Shown here piece by piece: positions 31,198 through 40,312 of a DNA stretch of 64,000 bases; positions within the stretch are counted from its first letter, which is position 1; each line of letters opens with the position of its first letter. The DNA comes from Actinokineospora globicatena (lineage in GTDB: Bacteria; Actinomycetota; Actinomycetes; Mycobacteriales; Pseudonocardiaceae). The DNA lies in assembly GCF_024171945.1 (NCBI RefSeq), contig NZ_JAMTCR010000002.1:1736001-1800000 (forward strand), read 5' to 3'. The notes below the pieces were generated by a model that was not told the DNA's origin, did no database searches, and saw only the letters and a list, made by a program, of their open reading frames with translations. Made by a program: the position numbers and the translations under genes.

Positions 31198-31911
31198 TTA
31201 CTGGCCTGACTTTGCCTCGATCAATGCGGCGAGGCCGTCGAGGATGCGGGCGAGGGACCAGGTGAATTCGACGTCGGGGTGGTCGTCTTGGGTCATGACG
31301 TCGGTGTTGAGGATGCCCAGCAGGTGGGGGAAGTCTTGCGGGGGAAGGATTTGGCGGAGGGTTTGGGCGTAGGTGGGCATGAGGTCGCCGGGGTTGCCCA
31401 GGTCGTGGGCGAGGGTGGCGTCGTTGCGGGCTATGCCGCTGAGCAGGAGTAGGGCGCTCATCTTCTCGGCGGCGGTCAGCGGCGTCGGGGCGAGGGCGGC
31501 CAGGCCGGTTTCCAGCCAGCGGAGTTGGTGCGGGGTGACCGGGGGGCCGCTGATGGGGATGCGGACAGCCCAGGGGTGGGCGCGGTAGGCGCGCAGGCAG
31601 CCCCAGGCGAGTTCGGTGAGGGCGGGGCGCCAGTCCGGGGACGTGACCGCGGCGGCGTCGACGAAGATCGCGTCGGTCATCAGGGTCAGGAGTTCGTCCT
31701 TGGCCGAGACGTAGCGGTACAGCGACATCGCGCTGGTGCCGAGTTCGCCCGCGACCCGGCTCATCGACAGCGCGTCGAGGCCGTCGGCGTCGGCGACCGC
31801 CACCGCGGCGGTGACGATCCGGTCGAGGCTCAACGCGCGCTTGGGTCCTCGGCTCGGCGGCAGCACGCCCCAGGCCGCGGCGATGCTGGCCGGGAGTCCG
31901 GTATCGGTCAT
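31198..31911 (-). CDS. TetR family transcriptional repressor
   Basis: 237 residues. The helix-turn-helix (LDRIVTAAVAVADADGLDAL, VAGELGTSAMSLYRYVSAKDELL) lies at residues 27-75 and a TetR_C-like ligand domain follows (WRPALTELAWGCLRAYRAHPW). It is divergent from an MFS pump, and a direct-repeat operator lies in the shared gap, so it most likely represses the pump and itself until a drug or toxic compound binds. Confidence 0.93.
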   Translation of the reverse strand: MTDTGLPASIAAAWGVLPPSRGPKRALSLDRIVTAAVAVADADGLDALSMSRVAGELGTSAMSLYRYVSAKDELLTLMTDAIFVDAAAVTSPDWRPALTELAWGCLRAYRAHPWAVRIPISGPPVTPHQLRWLETGLAALAPTPLTAAEKMSALLLLSGIARNDATLAHDLGNPGDLMPTYAQTLRQILPPQDFPHLLGILNTDVMTQDDHPDVEFTWSLARILDGLAALIEAKSGQ

Positions 31912-31952
31912 GTCCTCGTTCCCTGGATCGGCTTGACGTCCCACCCTACCTC

Positions 31953-31989
31953 TGCGTATAACATAAACGAAAGTGCGTATGACGTAAAC
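31953..31989. promoter_or_regulatory. Tandem operator between TetR and MFS genes
   Basis: TGCGTATAACATAAAC at 31953-31968 is repeated as TGCGTATGACGTAAAC at 31974-31989, 21 bases apart (two helical turns). The A/T content stands out from the surroundings, and one copy may double as the -10 region of the MFS promoter. Confidence 0.75.
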
Positions 31990-32004
31990 AGCAAGGGGTT
32001 GGTC

Positions 32005-33474
32005 ATGGTCGAGGGTCGTGCCGGGCGCGGGGAGTGGATCGGTCTCGCCGTTCTCGTCCTGCCGTGCCTGCTGGTGTCGATGGACGTCAGCGTGCTGTTC
32101 TTCGCGTTGCCGTTCATCAGCGCGGACCTGCAGCCCAGCGGCACCGAGCAGCTGTGGATCATGGACGTCTACGGCTTCGCGCTCGCCGGGTTGCTGATCA
32201 CCATGGGCGCGCTCGGCGACCGGATCGGGCGGCGCAGGCTGCTGCTGGTCGGCGCCACCGCGTTCTGCGCCGCGTCGGTGCTCGCCGCGTACTCCTTCTC
32301 GCCCGAGGTGTTGATCATCACTCGCGGCCTGCTCGGCGTCGCCGGGGCGACCCTGATGCCGTCCACGCTCTCGCTGATCCGGGTGATGTTCCACGACCCG
32401 GCGCAGCGCAAGACCGCCATCGCGGTGTGGACCGGCGGCCTGACCCTCGGCGCCACCGTCGGCCCGATCGTCGGCGGCTTCCTGCTCGACCACTTCTGGT
32501 GGGGCTCGGCGTTCCTGATCAACGTGCCCGCCATGGTGCTGCTGGTCGTGCTCGGCCCGGTCCTGCTGCCCGAGTACCGCAACCCCGCCGCCGGGCGGTT
32601 CGACGTGCGCGGCGCGCTGCTGTCGCTGGTCGCCCTGCTCGCGGTGATCTACGGCATCAAGAAGCTCGCGGTGGACGGGTTCGCGCCGGTGCCGGTCGCC
32701 GCCCTGGTGGTCGGACTGCTGCTGGGCGCGGTGTTCGTGCAGGGGCAGCGCACCGGGCGGTCACCGCTGGTGGACGTGGCCCTGTTCCGGGTGCGGGCGT
32801 TCAGCGGCGCCGTGGTCGTCAACGTGGTCGCCATGTTCTGCTTCATCGGGTCGACGTTCTTCACCACGCAGTACCTGCAGCTGGTGCTCGGCCTGCGCCC
32901 GTTCACCGCCGCACTGTGGTCGCTGGCCGCGATGCCGCTGATCATCGTCGGGATGACCGTCACCGGGGTGCTGGCCACCAGGGTCCGGGTCGCCACCCTG
33001 GTCGCGTCGGGCCTGGTGGTGCTGGCATCGGCGTTCGTGGTGCTCACCCAGCTGACGCCGACGTCGCCGCTGTGGCTGGTCCTGCTCGGCGCGGGCGGCG
33101 TCGGCGCGGGCGTGCTGATGACCACGTCGCTGACCTCCGACCTGATGCTCACCGCCGCCCCGGCCGAACACGCGGGCGCCGCCTCCGCGGTGTCCGAGAC
33201 CGCCAGCGAACTCGGCGGTGCCCTCGGCATGGCCATCCTCGGCACCATCGGCGCCGCCATCTACACCGCCGACCTCCCCAACGGCCCCGCAACCCTCGGC
33301 GAGGCAACCGCCACCGGCGACGCCCCACTCATCGCCGCCGCCCGAGAAGCCTTCACCCACGGCTTAACCGTCACCGCAACGGTTACCGCCGTCATCGCAG
33401 GCGCGCTAGCCGTGATCGCTTACCGCACCCTGCGCCACATCCCCGCAACCGCCGAGGACCCCGTCGCCGCCTAG
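32005..33474 (+). CDS. MFS drug exporter, 14-helix DHA2 type
   Basis: 489 residues, fourteen helices. Motif D-like DVSVLFFALPFISADL in helix 1, motif A LGDRIGRRRLLL after helix 2, and antiporter motif C GLTLGATVGPIVGGFLLDHF in helix 5 place it with LfrA/SmvA-like proton-driven exporters of cationic compounds. ATG with AAGGGG seven bases upstream; under the divergent TetR. Confidence 0.94.
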   Translation: MVEGRAGRGEWIGLAVLVLPCLLVSMDVSVLFFALPFISADLQPSGTEQLWIMDVYGFALAGLLITMGALGDRIGRRRLLLVGATAFCAASVLAAYSFSPEVLIITRGLLGVAGATLMPSTLSLIRVMFHDPAQRKTAIAVWTGGLTLGATVGPIVGGFLLDHFWWGSAFLINVPAMVLLVVLGPVLLPEYRNPAAGRFDVRGALLSLVALLAVIYGIKKLAVDGFAPVPVAALVVGLLLGAVFVQGQRTGRSPLVDVALFRVRAFSGAVVVNVVAMFCFIGSTFFTTQYLQLVLGLRPFTAALWSLAAMPLIIVGMTVTGVLATRVRVATLVASGLVVLASAFVVLTQLTPTSPLWLVLLGAGGVGAGVLMTTSLTSDLMLTAAPAEHAGAASAVSETASELGGALGMAILGTIGAAIYTADLPNGPATLGEATATGDAPLIAAAREAFTHGLTVTATVTAVIAGALAVIAYRTLRHIPATAEDPVAA

Positions 33475-33508
33475 AGATCGAAGGGCTGGGTTCGGTGGGG
33501 GAAAAGAG

Positions 33509-33541
33509 AAGTGGGGCCACCCGGAGAGGGTGGCCCCACTT
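33509..33541. terminator. Bidirectional terminator
   Basis: A perfect 14-base-pair stem (33509-33522 with 33528-33541) with five-base loop between the convergent MFS and coiled-coil genes. Confidence 0.9.
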
Positions 33542-33555
33542 GTCGACCTCACACG

Positions 33556-35004
33556 TCAGGCGCCTGCGGCGATGTCGTTCTCTTCGGTGTTGTCCTTGTC
33601 GGACGGCTTAACGCCCTTGCCGTTGGTGGTGCGGCGGCGGGTGCCCTGGCGGGGCAGGGTGGTGGGCGGGGGCGGGGTGGGCTGGCCGCCGCCGAGCATG
33701 AGTTCGGCGAAGGTGGCCATGGCCTCGTCGAGGTGGCCGCCGATGCGGCGGACGGACTCGTCGTTGCCGCGCTTGACCAGGGTTTCCACCGAGTCGGCGT
33801 CGGGGCGGTGGGAGAGGGTGCCCTCGACCTTGCTCAGGCCGCGTTCGATGGCGCCGCCCAGGTCGCCGAGGCGGGCGGTGAAGCCGTCCTCGACGGTGTC
33901 GAGGCGGGTGGCCATCTCGTCGAGCCGCGCGGTGACCTTCTCCAGCCGCTGCGCCAGCGACTCGAGGCGGTCGCTCGCGTCCACGGTCTCCTTGGTCTCG
34001 CGCAGCGCCTCCTGCAGCGCGTCGGTGGCCTCGTCCAGGCGGCCGCGCACGGCGTCACCGGACTCGCCGACCGCGCTGCGCAGCTCGGCCAGCGCGGCCG
34101 CGGCGGCGTCGTGCTTGCCGTGCAACGAGTCCGAGGTCTCAGTGACCTGGCCGTGCAGCGCGTTCGTCGAGTCGCCGACGACGCCGCGCAGGTCGGTGAC
34201 CGCGCCGTGCAGGGAGTCCGCGGACTCGCGCACCGCCGCGGTCGACTCGGACACCGCGGTCCGGACCGACGTGGTGGACTCCGACACCGCGGCCCGCACC
34301 GATGTCGTGGACTCGGAAACCAAGCCGCGCACCGTGGTCGTGGACTCCGCGACCGCGCCGCCGACCTCGGTCACCGCCGCGCGCACGGTGTCGGACTGCT
34401 CGCCGACCACCCGCGCCAGCGCGTCCTTGGTGCCGTCCAGGTGCTCGTGCACGCCCTCGTCGACCTCGTCGATGCGGCCGCGCAGCGCGGTCTCCAGGAT
34501 CTCGATGCGCTCGCGCACCGGGCCGTGCACCGCGCCGGGCACCTGCTCCAAGCGGTTGTCCTGCTTGTCCAGGTGGCTGTCGAGCTCGTCGATGCGCCGG
34601 TGGATGCTGGAGAGCTTGTCCTCGAGGCCGTCCATCCGCCCCGCGACGCCCTCGAACCGGCCAGCGACCCCGTCGAGCCGACCGTCGAGCTGCGCGAACG
34701 GCGTGGCCAGCTTGTCCACGACGCTCTCCACCGCGCGGCCGATCGACGCGATCGCCGCGTCCTGCGCGTCCAGCTTCGCCAGCGCCGCGTCCAGCCGCTC
34801 GGCCAGCACGCTGACCTCGGTGCGGTCGGGCATCTCGGACAACCGCTTGCGCACCGACCCGATGGACTCCAGCGGCGCGAGCCTGGCGTGGATCTCGTCC
34901 AGGGCGTCGAAGATCTGCTGCTGTTCGCTCTCACGGATCTCGGCCGCCCGGGTGAGCATGTTGCGCATCCGGTCGAACGACACCGTGGGGTTGTTCTCAT
35001 TCAC
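33556..35004 (-). CDS. Long coiled-coil protein with 11-residue repeats
   Basis: 482 residues with no membrane helix or enzyme motif. Nearly the whole protein is alpha-helical: an N-terminal part (RMRNMLTRAAEIRESEQQQI), a central rod in which units like SESTTSVRAAV recur every 11 residues at about residues 222-265, and further heptad-like stretches (RLDEMATRLDTVEDGF). The C-terminus is Pro-rich, then basic. GTG at 35004 has GAAGG nine bases upstream; ATG at 35097 would add 31 residues with codon use unlike the gene. A cytoskeletal, polar-growth or chromosome-related scaffold is conceivable but unproven. Confidence 0.82.
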   Translation of the reverse strand: MNENNPTVSFDRMRNMLTRAAEIRESEQQQIFDALDEIHARLAPLESIGSVRKRLSEMPDRTEVSVLAERLDAALAKLDAQDAAIASIGRAVESVVDKLATPFAQLDGRLDGVAGRFEGVAGRMDGLEDKLSSIHRRIDELDSHLDKQDNRLEQVPGAVHGPVRERIEILETALRGRIDEVDEGVHEHLDGTKDALARVVGEQSDTVRAAVTEVGGAVAESTTTVRGLVSESTTSVRAAVSESTTSVRTAVSESTAAVRESADSLHGAVTDLRGVVGDSTNALHGQVTETSDSLHGKHDAAAAALAELRSAVGESGDAVRGRLDEATDALQEALRETKETVDASDRLESLAQRLEKVTARLDEMATRLDTVEDGFTARLGDLGGAIERGLSKVEGTLSHRPDADSVETLVKRGNDESVRRIGGHLDEAMATFAELMLGGGQPTPPPPTTLPRQGTRRRTTNGKGVKPSDKDNTEENDIAAGA

Positions 35005-35232
35005 GGAGGTGACCTTCGTCCTGGGGAGGGGAGAGGGGGCTTGGCTCGGTTTCGGGGCGGACGCAGGGGAGCCTAGCCAGTCCCAGAACGCGTCCATACA
35101 CCACCCGTGGCTCGTAAGTCGGTCCCGACACGACGGATTACCCCGATCGGTCGACGGCCATCCAGCGGTACGCGGACGCCCGGACCTACCTTACGTGACC
35201 ACCCCGCTACCCGATCGGGTGGAGGCGGGGGC

Positions 35233-36354
35233 ATGGGTACCGTGATCGCCATGGCCACCCCCCAGTCGGTGCCGCTGACCGCCGACACCATCCGCGACGC
35301 CCCGAAAGTCCTGCTGCACGACCACCTCGACGGTGGTCTGCGCCCCGCCACCGTGGTGGAGTTGGCGGCCGCCGCGGGCTACGACGCGCTGCCGACCACC
35401 GACCCGGAAGCCCTCGGCGGGTGGTTCCGGGAGGCCGCCGACTCGGGTTCGCTGGTGCGCTACCTCGAGACCTTCGCGCACACCTGCGGTGTCATGCAGG
35501 ATGAAGAAGCACTCGTTCGGGTGGCAGCCGAATGCGCGGAAGACCTTGCTGCGGATGGAGTCGTCTACGCCGAGGTCCGGTACGCGCCCGAGTTGTTCAC
35601 CGAACGCGGGCTCGACCTCGACACCATCGTGGGCGCCGTGCAGGCGGGCTTCCGCGAGGGTGAGCGCCGGGCCGCCGCCGCGGGCCGGGTGATCCGGATC
35701 GGCACGCTGCTGTGCGCGATGCGGCAGAACGCCCGCTCGCTGGAGATCGCCGACCTCGCCGTGCGGCACCGCGCCGAGGGCGTGGTCGGGTTCGACATCG
35801 CCGGGCCGGAGGCGGGCTTCCCGCCCACCCGCAACCTCGACGCGTTCGAGTTCCTGCACCAGCAGAACGCGCACTTCACCATCCACGCGGGCGAGGCGTT
35901 CGGGCTGCCGTCGATCTGGGAGGCCATCCAGCACTGCGGCGCCGAGCGGCTCGGGCACGGCGTGCGCATCGTCGACGACATCACCCTGACCCCGGACGGC
36001 CCGGTGCTCGGCCCGCTCGCCGCCTACGTGCGCGACCGGCGCATCCCGCTCGAGCTGTGCCCGACGTCGAACCTGCAGACCGGCGCGGCGAGCTCGATCG
36101 CCGAGCACCCGATCGGGCTGCTGACCGCGCTGCGGTTCCGCGTGACGGTCAACACCGACAACCGGCTGATGAGCGGCTGCACGGTGAGCAGCGAGCTGGC
36201 GGCGCTGGTCGACGCGTTCGGCTACGACTGGGTCGACCTGCGCTGGTTCACCATCAACGCGATGAAGTCCGCGTTCATCGACTTCGAGCAGCGCCTCGAC
36301 ATCATCGACAACACCATCAAGCCCGGGTACGCCAAGCTCCTCGGCACCGCCTGA
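35233..36354 (+). CDS. add: Adenosine deaminase
   Basis: 373 residues, TIM-barrel deaminase converting (deoxy)adenosine to (deoxy)inosine. Zinc ligands in LLHDHLDGG, catalytic residues in [20 protein letters not shown] and [19 protein letters not shown] is also typical. ATG at 35233 is chosen for GGAGG seven bases upstream; ATG at 35251 is possible. Monocistronic with its own terminator; position matches Rv3313c. Confidence 0.97.
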   Translation: MGTVIAMATPQSVPLTADTIRDAPKVLLHDHLDGGLRPATVVELAAAAGYDALPTTDPEALGGWFREAADSGSLVRYLETFAHTCGVMQDEEALVRVAAECAEDLAADGVVYAEVRYAPELFTERGLDLDTIVGAVQAGFREGERRAAAAGRVIRIGTLLCAMRQNARSLEIADLAVRHRAEGVVGFDIAGPEAGFPPTRNLDAFEFLHQQNAHFTIHAGEAFGLPSIWEAIQHCGAERLGHGVRIVDDITLTPDGPVLGPLAAYVRDRRIPLELCPTSNLQTGAASSIAEHPIGLLTALRFRVTVNTDNRLMSGCTVSSELAALVDAFGYDWVDLRWFTINAMKSAFIDFEQRLDIIDNTIKPGYAKLLGTA

Positions 36355-36374
36355 GCGCTCAAGCCCGGACATGA

Positions 36375-36406
36375 CGAAGGGGGCCACCCTCGGGTGGCCC
36401 CCTTCG
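36375..36406. terminator. Bidirectional terminator after add
   Basis: CGAAGGGGGCCACCC at 36375-36389 pairs perfectly with 36392-36406; it serves add and the convergent gene ending at 36413. Confidence 0.9.
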
Positions 36407-36412
36407 CGTGCG

Positions 36413-37666
36413 TCAGCTCTCGGTGCTGAGCCGGTCCTGGAAGTCCTGCACCAGCTTGGTCCACTTCGCCGCGTCCTCGGTGAACGGCGGGCTCGGCGGC
36501 AGCCGGGTCGGGTCCGGGGCCAGGATGAAGCTGACCAGCCAGCCCAGCGACTCGGACTGGTTGAGCGCCTCGGCGACCGTCTCGTCGCCCGCCCAGTCGG
36601 CGGCGTCGGTGAGCAGCTCGACGGCCAGGTCCAGCTGCACCGGGTCCACCGCGTCGATGCCCTCGGCCAGGTCGTCGCCGAGACCGTCGAGCACGTAGGT
36701 GTTGTCGGTGTCGACGGTGATGTCCAGGCTGCCGTCGGTCGCCTTGGTGGCGACCTCGTCCCAGGTGGAGACCTCGGCCAGGTCGTTGTCGGCCAGGTCG
36801 GCGGTGGCCAGCAGCTTGGCCAGCCCGCGCGCGGACGGCGCGGTCACGATGCGGCCCTCGTGCCCGAGGAACACCGGCTCGTCGTCGAGGTAGCAGCGCA
36901 GCGTGTAGTACTCGGTGCCGCCGGTGATGACCTTGATCGGGTCGATGCCGACCTCGCCCCAGAAGCCGACCGGAGCGGCCTCTTCCTCCTCGGCGCCCTC
37001 GGTCTCGTCCGCGTCGACCGGCTCGATGTCGTCCTCCTCGGCCGCGGCGGCCTCAGCGGCGTCGGCGTGGAACGCGGCCAGCTCCTCGGCGCTCTTCTCC
37101 AGCGCGGTCTCGTCCACGTCCGGGACGGTCACCACCGAGTCCAGCGCGTCGAGCACCTCGTCCCAGCGCTCGGAGATGGTCTCGGCCATGTCGGTCCACA
37201 GCCGCTCGCCGTCGCGACCGGTGAACGGGAAGGTGCCCTGCTCCAGCACGGCGAACCCGCCGGCGGAGTTGAGCACCTCGTGCACCTCGTCGAGCTCGCA
37301 CACGTCGGCGAGCGCGCGCACGATGGCGACGATGTCGGCGAGCTCGCCGACCGTCCACGTGTCCGGCTCCTCCGCCACCAGCTCCGGGACGCCGACCAGG
37401 TCGTACTGGTGGTCCTCGGACGGCATCAGCTCGGCCACCGACAGCGCGGGCACCAGGTGCCAGGCCGGGTGGTCGGACAGGTCGTGCTCGCTGGTGGTGC
37501 GCACGAACGCCGCCAGGTGCGCGGCGTCGGGGAAGGCGTAGAGGTCGTCCTCGTGGCCGAGGAACGCCTCCCACTCCTCACCGTCTTCCCGCCACCGCGG
37601 CGCCCACAGCGTGACGACGTCACCCTGCGGCAACCCCAGCTCGATCGGGACGATGTCCTGGGCCAT
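36413..37666 (-). CDS. Acidic conserved protein of unknown function
   Basis: 417 residues, strongly acidic. Two similar halves each contain an aromatic motif followed by LGHE (AFLGHEDDLYAF near 45; PVFLGHEGRIVTA near 252), joined by an Ala/Glu-rich linker (about 178-225). The duplicated unit suggests an ancient tandem domain duplication. Relatives are common in actinobacteria; some annotations call them primosomal proteins, which I cannot support from sequence. ATG with GGAGG seven bases upstream. The next upstream operon ends 84 bases away. Confidence 0.8.
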   Translation of the reverse strand: MAQDIVPIELGLPQGDVVTLWAPRWREDGEEWEAFLGHEDDLYAFPDAAHLAAFVRTTSEHDLSDHPAWHLVPALSVAELMPSEDHQYDLVGVPELVAEEPDTWTVGELADIVAIVRALADVCELDEVHEVLNSAGGFAVLEQGTFPFTGRDGERLWTDMAETISERWDEVLDALDSVVTVPDVDETALEKSAEELAAFHADAAEAAAAEEDDIEPVDADETEGAEEEEAAPVGFWGEVGIDPIKVITGGTEYYTLRCYLDDEPVFLGHEGRIVTAPSARGLAKLLATADLADNDLAEVSTWDEVATKATDGSLDITVDTDNTYVLDGLGDDLAEGIDAVDPVQLDLAVELLTDAADWAGDETVAEALNQSESLGWLVSFILAPDPTRLPPSPPFTEDAAKWTKLVQDFQDRLSTES

Positions 37667-37750
37667 TGGAGGTCCTCCTGGTCGCGCAGCCATCGGCGTA
37701 CGGTGCGCGCGCACACCCGCGCGGCGCGTCGGCAGCCTACGGGGTCCGGA

Positions 37751-38413
37751 TCACCGGTCGGAACGTAGGGAGGACAGGTCGAACGAGAGCGGGTCGTCGG
37801 GGTCGAACCCGTCGTCGGCCCGCCCGGTCGAACCCGGTCGCCCCGGCCCGTCACCCGTCCGCGCCGCCGCGTCGCCAGGTCCGCCGCGGCCACCCGCCGC
37901 TGCCGCCGGATGTGCTTGCCCGCCAATGGTTCCCGCACCCGGCGTAGGTTGTCCACCGGTGTCCCCGCCCGCGTGGGAACCGCCCTGCCGCGCGTGCATC
38001 CGCTCATCGCGTCTGCGCTGGAACTCCTCCGCCGTGATCCCGGGACCTGCGTCACGCCGCGCGGGAGCGGCTCGACCGGACAACACCTCGATCGCCTGGG
38101 TCATCGAGTCGCCCAGGATCGGACCCAGCTTGTTGTAGCCGGCCTGGGTGGCCTGGGCGAGCGCGGCGTCGGCGACCGCGACGACCAACCGGCCGAGCTG
38201 CTCCGGTCCCCAGCGGACCGCGTCCGCGCGCAACCAGAGGTCGACCAGCTTCCCGCGACCGTCCACCGTGACCCGGACGCTGCCGTGGGTGTCGTACGCC
38301 GTCCCCTGGACCGAGGCCAGGACGGTGTCGACGTTGGCCATGGCCTCCTGGCGCGCTCGGCCGTCCGCGATCAGCTGCCGGGTGCTGCGCTCGACGGGGA
38401 CCCGCTCGGTCAT
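37751..38413 (-). CDS. YbaB/EbfC-like nucleoid-associated protein with disordered tail
   Basis: 220 residues. The first 120 resemble YbaB/EbfC DNA-binding proteins (SVRVTVDGRGKLVDLWLRAD, LVVAVADAALAQATQAGY). The remaining 100 are Gly/Pro/Ala-rich and disordered. Its ATG overlaps the stop of the upstream small gene (ATGA). In actinobacteria such proteins recur beside type VII secretion substrates, as here, where their role is unknown. Confidence 0.85.
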   Translation of the reverse strand: MTERVPVERSTRQLIADGRARQEAMANVDTVLASVQGTAYDTHGSVRVTVDGRGKLVDLWLRADAVRWGPEQLGRLVVAVADAALAQATQAGYNKLGPILGDSMTQAIEVLSGRAAPARRDAGPGITAEEFQRRRDERMHARQGGSHAGGDTGGQPTPGAGTIGGQAHPAAAAGGRGGPGDAAARTGDGPGRPGSTGRADDGFDPDDPLSFDLSSLRSDR

Positions 38414-38814
38414 CGGCGCGGCCTCCTCGGCGGCGGCCCGAGCGGGCTGTCGAACACCGGGTCCTCGCCCTCGTCCTCGATCGGCTCGTACCCCAGCGAG
38501 GCCAGGTGCCGCTCGCCCTCCGGCCCCAGCACCGGCGCGAGCGCCTGGTGCATGGCCGCGCCCGCGCGCCTGGTCGCCTGACCGGCGAGCACCATGATCT
38601 GCGCCGCGAGCGCCTCCGCGCCGCCCGCCAGGGCCGCCGGGGTCAGCTGGACCTGGGAGAGCTGGCCGCCGGGGCGGACCTCCACGGTCACCGCGCCGTT
38701 GGACGCCTGCCCGGTGACCGGGCCGACCCGCTCCAGCCTGGCCGCCGCCCGCTGCTCGGTCTGCTCGACCCGGCGCGCGACCGCGTCCAGCTCGTAGTCG
38801 ATGTCGATCTCCAC
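38410..38814 (-). CDS. Second YbaB/EbfC-like protein
   Basis: 134 residues. AVTVEVRPGGQLSQVQLTP at residues 36-54 followed by an Ala-rich helix with VLAGQATRRAG is the YbaB pattern. Start GTG at 38814, 14 bases after the NlpC/P60 stop. Together with the gene below it makes a YbaB pair that could form a heterodimer (inference). Confidence 0.75.
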   Translation of the reverse strand: MEIDIDYELDAVARRVEQTEQRAAARLERVGPVTGQASNGAVTVEVRPGGQLSQVQLTPAALAGGAEALAAQIMVLAGQATRRAGAAMHQALAPVLGPEGERHLASLGYEPIEDEGEDPVFDSPLGPPPRRPRR

Positions 38815-38828
38815 GTGCGCCCCCGCCG

Positions 38829-39953
38829 TCAGCCGGTCGGCCGGTAGAAGCCGACGAACGGCATGCCGGAGTTGGTGGTGCGCAGCGGACCCACCTGCAC
38901 CGGGTCGCCCGCCTCGACGATCTGGCCCTCGCCGATGTACATCGCGACGTGGCCCTCCCAGCACACCAGGTCGCCGGGGAGCAGCTGGTCGGCGGAGGGG
39001 ACCTCGGCGCCGATGTCCTGCTCGCGGGAGGTGCGGGGGATGTCGAGCCCGCCCTCGCCGTACGCGTACTGGGTGAGCCCGCTGCAGTCGAGCCCGACGC
39101 CCGGCGACGTGCCGCCCCAGACATAAGGCACACCGAGCTGGCTCAGCGCCGCGCGCACCGCCCTGGCCGCTGTCTCGTTCGGTGCCATCACCGTGCTGCC
39201 GTCCGGCAGGTTGATCGCCACGCCGGTGCCCGGCTGCGGCGGGATCGCGACCGGCAAGCGGCGCTTGGTGACCCGACCGCCGCCACCTCCGCCGCCCCCA
39301 CCACCGGCGAAGCCACCTCCGCCGCCGCCGCCCCCACCGCCGCCGCCCTGCTGCTGGTTGTACGCGGCGGGCGGGGGTGGCGCGGTCGCGGTGGCGCTGG
39401 ACGCCGAGGTCGAGCCCGCGTCCCCGGTCAGCGCCGTGACGACCCCGGAGAGCTGGGTCATCACGGTGTCGAGGTTGGTCGACGTGTCGCCGGTCAGCCG
39501 GGACGCGTACTGGGCCAGCTCGGTCAGCTTCTGCTGCGCCCCCGCCGGGTCACCGGCCCGGCGCAGCGCGGCCGCGGCCTGCAGCAGACCGGCGGCGACC
39601 CGGTTGAACTCGTCGATCTGGGCCTGGTTGACCCGCTGGCCGACCTTCAGGATCTCCCCGGCGTCGCGCACCGCGCGCTGCACGTCGGCGCCGTACTGGC
39701 TCAGGTCGGCGCCAGCGGCCTGCTGGGCCACCACGTCCTGCTGGTGGCGGGCCGAGCCCTGGCCGGACCAGCCCTGGCGCAGCGAGCTCGCGTAGCGGGT
39801 GGCGTCCTCGTCGACGGTGGCGAACGTGCTGCTCATCGCGCCGTGGGCGTGGCCGAGGCGGTCGATGGCGTCGTCGTCGGTCGCCAGGTGGCGCTGGGCG
39901 GTCGCGGCGGGCTGGACCATCGGGTCCAGCAGGTCGCGGACGTGGGCGGTCAC
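38829..39953 (-). CDS. NlpC/P60 peptidoglycan hydrolase with WXG100-like N-terminal domain
   Basis: 374 residues. Residues 1-170 are helical with a WSG turn (SLRQGWSGQGSARHQ), like a WXG100/ESX substrate module; there is no Sec signal peptide. A poly-Gly linker (about residues 207-228) leads to the C-terminal NlpC/P60 domain with Cys in GLDCSGLTQYAY, His in WEGHVAMYIG, usually cleaving D-Glu-mDAP bonds. Most simply an ESX-exported cell-wall hydrolase. GTG start overlaps the EspC-like gene (GTGA). Confidence 0.9.
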   Translation of the reverse strand: MTAHVRDLLDPMVQPAATAQRHLATDDDAIDRLGHAHGAMSSTFATVDEDATRYASSLRQGWSGQGSARHQQDVVAQQAAGADLSQYGADVQRAVRDAGEILKVGQRVNQAQIDEFNRVAAGLLQAAAALRRAGDPAGAQQKLTELAQYASRLTGDTSTNLDTVMTQLSGVVTALTGDAGSTSASSATATAPPPPAAYNQQQGGGGGGGGGGGGFAGGGGGGGGGGRVTKRRLPVAIPPQPGTGVAINLPDGSTVMAPNETAARAVRAALSQLGVPYVWGGTSPGVGLDCSGLTQYAYGEGGLDIPRTSREQDIGAEVPSADQLLPGDLVCWEGHVAMYIGEGQIVEAGDPVQVGPLRTTNSGMPFVGFYRPTG

Positions 39954-40312
39954 GCGGGCTCACCCGCCGCCCGGCGCAGCGCGGTGCCCGAGTCGTGTTC
40001 GGTGGCCTCCAGGTTCGTCCAGGTCGCGCGGACCGCGTCCGCGGTGCCGCCGAGGCTCTCGGCCAGGCCGCGCGCCCCGTCGAGCTGCCGCTGGGTGGCC
40101 ACCCGCAGCGCCTGGGCCAGGCCCACCTCGCTGCCGATCTTGGAGAACGCGTGCTCGTCGAACGCGCCGGGGCCCGCCAGGCCCCGGTCCGCCGACTCCC
40201 GCAGCTGGTCGGCCAGCGGCCGCACCCCGGCGGTGTAGGCGTGGAAGGCGTCCTCCTCGCCCCGGTACCCCGAGGTCACCACCCGCTCGCCCGCGTCCGA
40301 CTCGCCACCCAT
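39950..40312 (-). CDS. EspC-like type VII secretion target (DUF2580-like)
   Basis: 120 residues, helical. FHAYTAGVRPLADQLRESAD, AFSKIGSEVGLAQALR and LAESLGGTADAVRATWTNLE match the EspC-like family exported by ESX systems together with a partner. First gene of a coupled four-gene operon with the NlpC/P60 protein and two YbaB-like proteins. No secretion machinery is encoded in the window. Confidence 0.82.
   Translation of the reverse strand: MGGESDAGERVVTSGYRGEEDAFHAYTAGVRPLADQLRESADRGLAGPGAFDEHAFSKIGSEVGLAQALRVATQRQLDGARGLAESLGGTADAVRATWTNLEATEHDSGTALRRAAGEPA

Noticed and set aside
35005-35097. ATG 35097 as start of the coiled-coil gene
   Set aside because: The extra 31 codons include many A/T-ending codons and no coiled-coil pattern; GTG 35004 has a ribosome-binding site.
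38829-39953. Poly-Gly stretch as sequencing error
   Set aside because: The frame stays intact on both sides and reaches a complete NlpC/P60 domain, so it is a genuine low-complexity linker.
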